From Sphaerulina vaccinii (lineage: Eukaryota > Ascomycota > Dothideomycetes > Mycosphaerellales > Mycosphaerellaceae), in NCBI GenBank assembly GCA_022570795.1, contig JAKUDP010000004.1, positions 682,001 through 746,000 of the forward strand: DNA of 64,000 nt. The letters are read 5' to 3'. Position 1 is the first letter of the stretch. Every line of letters starts with the position of its first letter. The notes beneath the pieces were generated by a model, which worked only from the letters and a program-made list of their open reading frames with translations, did no database searches and was not told where the DNA came from. This document shows positions 22,605 to 31,410 of this stretch, piece by piece. Made by a program: the position numbers and the translations under genes.

Positions 22605-23400
22605 AGCGCTTCGCAGGCTGTCTCCAATCCTAAATGCCTGGCTATCCGTAGGGACGCAGAGAAGACTCGGAAATCTTAAAACTGAGCTCCGAAACGGCTA
22701 TGTCATTCGTGTGCCGATACCACACGTACACGTGTTCGCTATCTCTGATGTGCACTCGTGAAGCGCTTCGCAGGCCGTCTCCAGCCCCAAATGCCTAGCC
22801 ACCCGCAGGAATGCCGAGAACAGTCAGAAATGAACTCAAAGAACGGCAATGTCCTTCGATAGGCCTTATCACCCGTAGACATCTCTGAACCACAGCAAGA
22901 AAGGCTATCGCAGGCCATCGACTCCTCCAAGAGCTTAGTACTCAGAAAAGCGCAGAGAAGAGTCAGTAATCGCAGCTTTAAACTGACAATGTCATTCGTG
23001 TGCCAGTATTACACGTAGCTTGCTATGAACATCTCTGACACGCAGCAAAGAAAAGAAATTCCACCCTGTCCCAACCTCCAAGAGCTTAGTCATCAGCAGG
23101 AACACAGAGAACAGTCAGAGATTAGAGCTTCAGAACGGCTATGTCATTCGCTAGCCATCTTCACACGTAGCAGCGTTGCAGCTATCTCTGAACCGCAAGA
23201 GGAAATTCTTCGCAGAACTGTGCCCGCCTTCACGAGCGTAGCGACCGGCAGGAGTGCAGAGAAGAGAAGAATCAGTATCAGAGCTTGCAAACGGCTATGT
23301 CATTGGATAGCGCCTCTCACGCGCAGTTATCTCTGATCGGCAGTAAGAAAGTGATTCCACCCTGTCTGCAACCTTGTGGGCCTAGTAACGCAGAAAACGC
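22601..23400 (+). repeat. Degenerate tandem array of a ~141-157-bp unit, about 6 copies (left array)
   Basis: Units begin near 22601 (GTGAAGCGCTTCGCAGGC) and 22758 (same 18-mer), with later weaker copies near 22900, 23050, 23205 and 23345. Each carries a box like AACGGCTATGTCATTCG (near 22692, 22843, 22984, 23134, 23291), then a CACGTAG-like stretch and TATCTCTGA. A GCAGAGAAGA...CAGTCAGAAAT stretch recurs before the box. Units differ by many substitutions. No open frame is conserved across units, so the repeat is non-coding as far as I can see. Confidence 0.85.
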
Positions 23401-23420
23401 CAGAAATCCATGGCCCGAAA

Positions 23421-24098
23421 TCAGAAAAAGCCCTCCATTCCCAGCGCCTCCATGAACAGAATGGTACCCTCATACGACAACTCGATCGTCGGAATCTGCA
23501 GAAGATCTCGCATCTCCTCCTCATCCTCCCTCATTTCCTCCTCGCGACGAGCTTGGTGAGCGCTCATGTGGATCTGTCGCAGGCGAGTACGGCGGGCCTG
23601 CTGGATGTGGGTGTTGCGCTGTTCTATTCACATATGTCAGCTATGGACTCGAGCTTATCAGTGAATGAATGAGGGAGCGGAGAACTAACCAGTGTGGCGA
23701 TCTGGCATGATTCGAGCGAGTATTGCTTCGAGGTCTTGTTGGCGCCTGGCGTTTCTGGCTTCACGTCGGGCGATGTCTGCGGCTGCATGCTCAGCGGCGG
23801 TGGGGAGGGCGCGGTCGGCAAGGCGAGTGGTGGTCGTGGCAGCGCGTTGAGTGGCGGTGGTAGCAAGGAATTGGTTGATTCTGGCGGTGAGGCCGTTGAC
23901 AGCTTGCGAAGCACGGCCGATCTCTGCTTCGAAATCAAATGGGCGGGCGGCCTCAGCAGCGCCGTGAGTGGCACGGTTGGTCGGGTGGTCTGGAGATAAA
24001 CCAGCCTCGATTCGGCGAACCATCTGGGCGAGGCGGTCGGCGAAACTGGAGTCCTCTTCATGTGGTGGCGGGTCGTCTTCTGGAACCGGCGGCGGCAT
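23421..24098 (-). CDS. Ala/Arg-rich protein of unknown function between inverted repeat arrays, 203 aa
   Basis: Exons 24098-23690 and 23623-23421, joined across a 66-nt intron (GTTAGT donor, AGCTGACAT branch site, AATAG acceptor). The start ATG at 24098 opens MPPPVPEDDPPPHEEDS. The rest is predicted mostly helical and rich in Ala, Arg and Glu: FADRLAQMVRRIEAGL, AAADIARREARNARRQQ and, in exon 2, QQARRTRLRQIHMSAHQARR and REEEMREDEEEMRDLLQIP, ending EALGMEGFF. There is no signal peptide and no known domain. The gene is GC-richer than its flanks and sits between two oppositely oriented arrays of the same repeat. Function unknown. Confidence 0.7.
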
Positions 24099-24429
24099 TG
24101 TGTCTCTGTCTGGGGCTGTTCGAGTGCGTTGAGGAAGGGATGTCGTCGAGTTGGCGTGGAATGTTTGAAGTTGTGGAGAGTCAGTTGTAGCAGAAGGTTG
24201 TTTTTGTGAAGAGGTGTGCCCAGGCAGCAAACAGGCAATACGTAAACGGCCCGCTAGTCCCGTGGGCCGTGCCCAGGTATCAAAGTGAAGCTGTGAGCTG
24301 CCCATTCACTTCTTCTGCTCACTTGGTATGGGCCATGCGTAGCCACTCTCAGCTTACTTGCCAGATTATGACAAGATGTCTTGGCCTTGGTCAGCCATAG
24401 ACGTGAAGCCACGAGATCCTCAATCACCT

Positions 24430-25500
24430 CCTCATCGACCTTTCTCTGCGTTCCTGCGGGTTACCAAGGCTCTTGGAGATGGGGACAGCCCGCGAAAGGC
24501 TCCGAGATGGCTACGTGAGAGAGGTTATCGTAGCTGACATAGTCGCGTGAAGCCTTTGATGTCTGATTCTTCTCTGCACCCCTGCTAATTGTCACGCTCT
24601 TCAAGGTGCGGACATCCTGCGATTGTTTTTGTTCATGCATATCAGAGATAACTACGAGTAATGTAGGCGACCGTCTGACATGATCATTCTTGGAGCTATG
24701 ATCGCGAACTTATCTCCGCGCGCCTCCTTTTCCACTACGCTCTTCGAGGTTGAGACAGCATGCTCACAATTCCTTCTTCACGATTCAGAAATACAAGTTG
24801 TCCAGCCGCGAGCTCTCCGCCCAATCGACCGCCGCCACGCTCTCGAGATCACGGACATCGCAGTTTTAGATCTCAGCTTCTTTTCAGAAGGCGTTGCGGT
24901 TGCATGATATGGCCGTTTCTTGGCTATAATTTCCGTGTCTCCTCCTCCCACCACGCTCACGAAGTACAAGACAGCTAGCGAATACTTTCTTCAAACAACT
25001 CCCAGATGCTTTCCTCCAGCTCTGGACTCTCCGTGCACTCAAGTGACGTAACACTGCGCTCGTGGGGTAGGAGACACCAGGCTCGTGACTCGCTGCCAAG
25101 ATCCAGAGATAACCGCGAGTCTCCACAGAGCCGCTTGGTACCACTCCCTTGGGAGCGCGGACAGGGCAGTATTAAAGTCCACCTGGCATTTGGAGAGCGT
25201 TGCCAATGGAGAGACACAGTCGTTCTTGGAGGTATGATTCCCATCTCTTTCCCTTACTCCTGCTGATGACCTCGCTTTTTAAGTTCACAACAGCCTCCGA
25301 AGGCTTCCTTATTGCATATCAGAAGAACTCCCGTACGATCTTTCGCTCTCCGCTCTCGGCATCCTCGCGTGACACCGCACGCACAAGATCACAGACATTA
25401 CAGCATGACTGTTCGTGCGCCATGTCGGGAGCGAATGGGTCGATGAACATAGTCGGCATAGTCGTCCGCGAAGCCCAATCCGCTCTGGCCTCTCTTCTTC
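24430..25500 (-). repeat. Second, more degraded array of the same repeat in opposite orientation
   Basis: Read on the plus strand this is the reverse complement of the left-array unit: GGGGACAGCCCGCGAA near 24482, then GAGATGGCTACGTG, GACATAG and TGATTCTTCTCTGCA. Weaker copies follow with CATATCAGAGATAAC (~24639), GACATGATCATTCTTGGAGC (~24676), a TTGAGACAGC (~24751) and further traces to about 25500. Divergence rises with distance from 24430, so the right boundary is approximate. Confidence 0.6.
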
Positions 25501-25594
25501 TACAAGCACGCACCGCGAGACTGCGCGCAATGACAAGAAGTTAGTCTAACGATGTGAAATAGTGTAGTGGAGGTGTGTCAAAGATTGATTGCAC

Positions 25595-27357
25595 TTACGG
25601 AAAAGCCGACTTTACATGCGACGCTCCCAATCGTTCCACCACTTCTTCATTCCACCCGCTTTCTCGCATGCCTCTCATTAATCCTTGCATCTCGACCGCT
25701 TGTCCTCCAGCTTCGTCGCCGACTTCAGTGCTTTGTTCTGCAGAGACTTTCCACCCTTTCCCAACCCTCAACATCACGAAAGCAGTTGTGCCAGCCATGA
25801 TTCCCAGAAATACAGTCATCCAATTCCAACCCACATTATCATTTATCATTCCGGCAGTCAATGGTCCCAACAATACGCCCAGCTGCATTGCCATAGTCTG
25901 CAGCCCAAAAGATTGCGCGATCGCGCCTTTGGAGCTGAACGCTTTCGGTTGAGTTTCTCTTATATGTTTGACAACATCATCCGTTTCGACCAGAAGCGAT
26001 ATGTCTGCCACGTTGAAGCAGCAGCCCACGAGGGTAAGTAATGTGGCTAGGAGGATCTTGTGCACGATGTGGCCATTGATGATGAAGCGTAGGCTAATCA
26101 GGAGAGGTGTGATGATGGCGAACGCAGCTACTGCGCATTTTCGCACGCCAACTTTGTCGATGAGGTTGCCATACACTGGATCGAGAGCAGCTGGTATCGC
26201 TGTTGGTAAGAAGATCAATCCTTGGCCAAGTGAGTCCCAGCCGAATCGATCACGGACGAAAACGGGTAGAGTCTGGAGGTCATGTTAGCAGAGATTCTAC
26301 GCAAGGTGTGTTGCAGACTTACTGCATCGAAGGCAGATATCAAGATTCCCGAGGTGATGACTCCCCAGATCATGAATCTCATCCTCGGCTGACCCAGTAG
26401 CACGAGCTGACCATTCTTCCTTTTCTGCTTCGTCCTGGCCTGAGGCAGAACCTCAGACGCGTGGCCCTCTGTTGCGACCTCCTCAGGAATCTCGTCTTCA
26501 CTTTCCTCTTCGAATACTCGTTTACGCTCAATGACAGTGAATCGCAAAACAAAGTCAAAGAACAACATGCCCAGCAAAGGTCCAAATACGAACCACCAAC
26601 CTCCATACTTATACAGTACTCCGCCCAACACAGGCCCTATAGTAAAGCCAGCTGTATTTGCCAGCCCCGTCCAGCCCAGTGTCCAACCAACTTTATCTTC
26701 GGGTACAGCGTCCAAGACCAGCGCGAAACCAGAGACTCGAACGAAGGCTGTGCCGAAACCTTGGAGCATTCTTCCGACTACGAAAAGTGGGATCGAGCTT
26801 GACAATGCAATCCAGAGGATTGAGCCGAAGACTAGGACGCTGGCGAAGAGGAAATATGTTTGGCGTGAGTTGTGGGCGTCGACGAGGTGACCGGCTATAG
26901 GACTTGCGAGTAGAGCGCAGGCGGACTCGACGATCAGGAGGATGGAGATCCAGAAGCCTTCTTTCCCTTCGTGTACGCCAGCGCGTTCGATGAGTGCTGT
27001 GGGCAGGACAGGTACAATCTAGAGTATCATGTTAGCTCATCGCTTGCAAGGTCAGACCTCGTATAACACTTACAATGCCATATGCTAGCAAATCCTGTGG
27101 CAAGACTTCGTCAGCTCCTCTCCCAGCATGACACGTGCTTTCAAGTGCTTACTTACAGTGAAGAAAGACAGTGAGACCACAATAACAAGGTAGCCGTAAC
27201 TCGCACGCAGATGCCGCAGTTTCTGAAGCCATTCGCTCATGGCACTGTAGGGTTTCATGATTTGCATCACATTGCTATTGAAGGCCTGTTCTTGTCTGCC
27301 ACCAGTTCTGATGATGTCTGGAGGAACGGGTTGGCGTAGGTTGGACCATTCGAACAT
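25595..27357 (-). CDS. MFS transporter, vesicular-amine-transporter-like layout, 531 aa, with a 21-nt microexon
   Basis: Exons 27357-27157, 27094-27074 (21 nt), 27018-26323 and 26272-25595; the introns are 62, 55 and 50 nt, all GT-AG. Splicing in the microexon (DLLAYGI) rebuilds the TM1 signature FFTDLLAYGIIVPVLP seen in SLC18-like and fungal DHA1-type MFS proteins. Later signatures are GFWISILLIVESACALLASPIAGHLVD (motif A region), GRMLQGFGTAFVRVSG, a charged central loop (FEEESEDEIPEE), FLPTAIPAALDPVYGNLIDK and GWNWMTVFLGIMAGTTAF. The substrate is unknown. The stop TAA overlaps a GTAAGT-like donor, so a short further exon (to 25319) cannot be excluded. Confidence 0.88.
27074..27094 (-). other. 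21-nt coding microexon of the MFS transporter
   Basis: Seven codons flanked by a CACAG acceptor and a GTAAGT donor. Skipping keeps frame but removes DLLAYGI, part of transmembrane helix 1. Confidence 0.8.
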
Positions 27358-27921
27358 GTCGAGCCAATAGCTCTCTTGTTGTAGTGCAGCGTATGCGTGT
27401 TAGGGGATCGTGAAGTAAAGACTGAATCTAGAAAGTGCTTCAAGGCCAGCATTCCATCTTGCTGCATTGAGGAACTGCATGGCCAAGAGTGTGCTGAATG
27501 TGGTAGGACTGTGAACAATGAAGTCAGCGACAAAGAGAGCGTCCATATCCGGTAGTAGGAAGCGACAATGGCGTCGCGTCGAGGTCAAGATGGGTCGCAG
27601 TATTGCGCGTTATATGTAGATCTGGTAGATGACCGAGATGTTGTTCGTTTGAGGTTGACGAGATGTGGTGACAAGGTGTATATTTTGGTGTGTGGCTGCA
27701 GCTGGGCTGAATGTCCACGATCGCGGCCCGAGAGATTGGTATTCTATTGTGATAGGAATGCGGGTACATGACAACGTGGCTGTTGGCATGGCTTGGCCCA
27801 ACAGTACATATATGGAGAACGCATCTTTATCGTTCTGGAGACATCCATGACTCATATACCAGTACTTTATGGCACTTTTGGCATTCCGGCGCTGTCAGAT
27901 CTCGGCCGTGCCTCATTGTGC
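27358..27921. other. Intergenic region
   Basis: About 560 bp upstream of the MFS gene and downstream of the zinc-binding nuclear protein. Short frames on both strands carry no motif. Confidence 0.5.
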
Positions 27922-29663
27922 CTAGTATCTGAGCTTCTTAGGTCGACCTTTTGAGCCAGATCGCAACAACGGAGGCCTACCACGTCTAGTCTTAGGCCTA
28001 GAGTCCTCATCGGTTGGTGTGGTATTTCCTTGCTCACCCATTACGACAGAGGTCATAACATTGGGCGGATTCGAATGATCGTTCGAACGAGTGGCTGCAG
28101 ATATTGCCATCATCTCCCGCTCGGCGACATGCTTATCATCAGAGGATCTTGATTCGGCCGCCAGATCAATGGAAGTCTTGTCTGAGAGTACTCGCTCGAC
28201 AGAATGCTCATCGCTGTCAGAATCATCGCTCCCGAGATCAATAACCTTTGTTTTCGAAAGAGTCAACGCCAGGTTTCGACATGTGATCCTGTGATCCCGG
28301 TACTGATCCAGTGGCTTTAGCTATTGGGTTGCTGCCTGCAATCGCTTTTCGAGCAGTATCTAGCTCAGCTGGCTTGGAAATGTCGCTAACCTTGCCCGAA
28401 TCCTTTAGCGATGGCGCATCAGGGCAAGGTCTGGTGCAGGATGCGTCGCGCTTGCGCTTACCGCACAATAGAGTCGCAGGTTCCAATCGCTTGACAGGAT
28501 TCGGTACTGGTCCAGTTTCAGATGGTTGCTGCACTTCAAAGGTACTCTGCACAGGCTGCGAGGCCATACGAAGACTGCACTGTTCTCCTGACACGCGACA
28601 ACGACTGCATTTCTGGCAGTCGTAGTTTGCATAGTATATTGCTTGCAAGACTTTGCACGTATGTCCATGTTCTGTACAGTGCTGGCACGGCGTTTCGGCC
28701 ACGACTCCCACTTCTGTCTCTTCAATGTGGCCAATTACGGACCAATGTCTCAGTTCTTTGGAGTCTTCTTGGAACTCTGGGGCACCCATTCGAGTCCACA
28801 GATAGCCACCGAACGGAACTAGATAGCTGTACCACGCGTCCCTTCTCTCTGGTCGGCGTAGCCGCAGCCAAATATCTCGATCTGATCCTGAAACGCTTGA
28901 GACGTGCGCTAACCACATCTTACGTCGCGCTTTTTTGGATAGTCCCGCTATCTCTGGATTGGCAAGTTCTTCCTTCTTGAGCCATCTAGTCTTTGCACTT
29001 CTTGCTGCGCAGCTCAGAGGCTCGTCGCCATACTCTGTAGGGCGACCACGGCGAGGCACAGTGGCGTTCGCATGGGCTATCTTCGTAGACTTCGCGTGAA
29101 CTTTTGTATTCGGAGTTAGTACGCTTCCGCTTTTGCCCACTGTTGGAAAGGCCGGGGGCTTCTATGAGCGCGTTGATCCGAGGATATTCTGTTTCCAGCC
29201 CATCTCTTGTGTCCAGATTGCCAGCAGCCCTCGAATTCGGATGATGGTCCGCTGAACGTCCAACACTGTCACGCAGGTCTTGTAGCTCCTGCTCAAGCTC
29301 CAGAATTCTTTGCTCAGCCTTGATCTGCCCGTCCTTGCTCAGATTCGAAAGGCATTGTAATGTCACTTGCGTATGCAACGTGCCAATAAGTGCCGGGCTA
29401 TTGTGTGCGCGACGATCATATCGCTTGTATAAATCGCGAACCTCGTTCACCGCCTTCTCATCATCGGGGACTGGACTCGTCAGCAGAACGTACCGAACTT
29501 GGTACAGTATTCACTCGCCTTCTCGAGCGACCTGCATCTGTTGTAGGACGAATGAAGATGGGTGTTCTGACAGGAGGCGAAGGCTTCTTATGAGGTGCTT
29601 GGTGCGTACCGCGCGTCGCTTCTTGAGATCTGCTTGAAAGTTCATTGATGATAGAGCTTCCAT
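27922..29663 (-). CDS. Nuclear protein with Cys-rich zinc-binding region and AT-hook, 531 aa (four-exon model)
   Basis: My model has exons 29663-29519, 29470-29141, 29100-28304 and 28245-27922. Intron 1 (48 nt) uses a GC donor (AAG|GCGAGT) and CTGAC branch site. Intron 2 (40 nt, GTGGGC donor) has a perfect TACTAAC branch site. Intron 3 is 58 nt. All phases agree. The product has a helical N-terminus (LIRSLRLLSEHPSSFVLQQM), a coiled coil (RILELEQELQDLRD), a KRWL-type basic region, and a Cys-rich module CQHCTEHGHTC...CQKCSRCRVSGEQC like fungal DUF3716 zinc modules. It ends with an acidic stretch and an AT-hook-like RRGRPPLL with SKGRPKKLRY. DNA binding is inferred. Intron 2 is the least certain junction. 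A solo MITE end lies about 120 bp upstream of the start. Confidence 0.65.
29471..29518 (-). other. Probable GC-AG intron
   Basis: A 48-nt intron with donor AAG|GCGAGT and acceptor GTCCAG. Reading straight through meets an in-frame TGA at 29513-29511. The obvious GTGAAT donor gives the wrong phase, while the GC donor keeps frame and gives the smooth junction QVAREVPDDEKAV. Confidence 0.55.
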
Positions 29664-30406
29664 GTTATGGAGTAACGACCTTGGGAGTGTTGTTTGGCAG
29701 ACTGTGTGTTGCTGGACGATGAAGGAGTGAGCGCGTGCTTGAATCGCAACGCGACGCGTTGGTCGATTTCCGAACAAATCCACTTCGGCTAGCACCACTG
29801 TACACACTTCACTTTCGGCTCTGCTTCTGTGTCGAAGCCTCTGCTTCCAGCCAGTCCATGCTGACCAGGTTCAGCAAACAAGATTCAGTATATGAAACCC
29901 TTGACCATAACCCGCTTCCGATCTAGTAGCTCGTACTTTTCTATACTCCTCATTGTCATAGTATACGGTTACTCAAGCATAATTACATTCAGCTTCTCCC
30001 GAGAAGTAGCCTAGCCTGTGCGACACGCCCTTGTCTAAGACCGACATAAGTCAGAAGCATGACTAATTGTCGTAGTCTGCTCCAGAGTGTACGAGGCAAG
30101 CTCTCTCGATGATATAATGGCTGAGCTCCCGGGAATGCCGCTGGCGGACAACAAAGAATTGAGATGAAGTATTTCATACCAGAACAATGGGCGTCGTGGA
30201 AAGTTCTTTGTTGTGCAGCTGTGATGTCGAGCGCGTCGATCTCCGAATCCATAGCGAAGGGGATCGGCCATGTCTCCATCAATGGCTGAGGCAAATTGGC
30301 TTGAGGTCTGGCTGGAGCTCAGGCTCGCTGTTCGAGTCTATAAGACATTGCCTTGAGCGCTCCTCTGCCACAGCCAGTATACTCCAACTTGAGACGAATA
30401 TATACC
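29664..30406. other. Divergent promoter region between two zinc-protein genes
   Basis: About 740 bp. Contains a solo 24-bp MITE terminus (29780-29803). Other open frames (29989-30294 -, 30187-30570 +) lack motifs. Confidence 0.6.
29780..29803 (-). mobile_element. Solo MITE terminus (24 bp identical to the ends of the 55-kb element)
   Basis: Identical over 24 bp to the right end of the element at 55070-55405, including GTAC; the core is CGGCTAGCACCACTG. The sequence just inside (GATTTCCGAACAAAT) is only loosely similar to the element interior, and no partner terminus is recognisable nearby, so this looks like a decayed or truncated copy. Confidence 0.65.
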
Positions 30407-31084
30407 ATGTCCCGACCGGCGCCACCACGAGTCTCTGCTGCATGTTTCTACTGCACCGGCAAGAGAGTCAAATGCCCAGCAACACTCCCAGGCGGCACCT
30501 ATCCCTGCCAGCGATGCATCAACAAAGGCGAAGATCTCAATGCTTGCGTGCCACACAGACAACACCCTGACTGGATTCCAGGCGTCTCAGGAGCTACTCA
30601 TGCCGGACCACATGTTAGCAGGAAAGGTGGCGTGACGAAGACTAGCTTCAACAAGAAGTCAGCGCCAAAGAAAGCTACTGTAACTCCATCTCGACCAGTC
30701 CGCAAAAGCGTCAAAGCTGGTCCTGACCCAGAAAAAGACGAGGAAAGTGAAGTGGAATCTTCTGAAGATGACGATACTGTCTCAAGCAGGTATACCAGAG
30801 CCCGAAGAGAGGAGATTGCACGTACTGGTGTTGACCCAGAAGTCGCTCGTATTGCAGGAATCAATGCCGAATTCACTGCCTTCCAACAGATGACTTTGGG
30901 AGAACTGCAACAAGCCTTCGCCGAAGAAAGACCTCTCATGCAAGCTGATGGGCAGCGCAGACTCGTCGAGCCTCCACCAGGAGCTGATCATCTGGTGATC
31001 GGCGATCTCTTGGATTTGGGTCGGATGGGTGGCAGTAATGTGCCTGTAAAGAAACAGCAGCCTGGCAAGGACGAGGGATACTGA
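30407..31084 (+). CDS. Zn(II)2Cys6-like zinc-cluster protein, 225 aa
   Basis: A single exon from ATG at 30407 (TATACCATGTCC); the frame opens upstream only at a TTG. Residues ~11-47 hold six cysteines spaced CX2CX6CX10CX2CX8C, the Zn(II)2Cys6 binuclear-cluster pattern with expanded loops. A basic, Lys-rich linker (KKSAPKKATVTPSRPVRK) is followed by an acidic patch (EKDEESEVESSEDDD) and a helical C-terminus (VARIAGINAEFTAFQQM, LGELQQAFAEE). It is much shorter than classical fungal C6 transcription factors and lacks the middle homology region, so a small DNA-binding accessory protein is as likely as an activator. It is divergent from the Cys-rich/AT-hook gene. Confidence 0.75.
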   Translation: MSRPAPPRVSAACFYCTGKRVKCPATLPGGTYPCQRCINKGEDLNACVPHRQHPDWIPGVSGATHAGPHVSRKGGVTKTSFNKKSAPKKATVTPSRPVRKSVKAGPDPEKDEESEVESSEDDDTVSSRYTRARREEIARTGVDPEVARIAGINAEFTAFQQMTLGELQQAFAEERPLMQADGQRRLVEPPPGADHLVIGDLLDLGRMGGSNVPVKKQQPGKDEGY

Positions 31085-31410
31085 GCGTAGACCGGTAGTA
31101 CCATTGTAGATCTTTTATTCAATGTAGCTCGTGAATATCCTCAGCTTCTGCTGCTCAAGCGCTGTTCTTCTCCAAGATATTCTGTTGACACAATGAGGCT
31201 CTCTTTGGCGCTATGCTCGAGCGCCGATGCCTTCTTCGAACGGCTGCTAGGTGTCGTAGACATCTTGTACTCTCGCGACCCCTCATTGGTATCAAAACCA
31301 CGATGAACTGATCTTGAGTGCCATCCGTGAGCTCAGTTCCAGATATCGTAACAAGGTGCTGTAACAGCCAGTTGGTAGCAAGGAAGTGAACTCCGAAAGC
31401 ATTATGAACA
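31085..31410. other. Convergent 3' region of the zinc-cluster and HET genes
   Basis: About 330 bp. A minus-strand frame (31155-31472) overlaps the HET 3' end and could be an alternative C-terminal exon of that gene, but I find no good donor. Confidence 0.45.

Noticed and set aside
25319..25513. Extra 3' exon of the MFS transporter after a GTAAGT at its stop
   Set aside because: Frame-compatible, but the peptide is Cys/Arg-rich and unlike MFS C-termini, and it lies in the repeat array.
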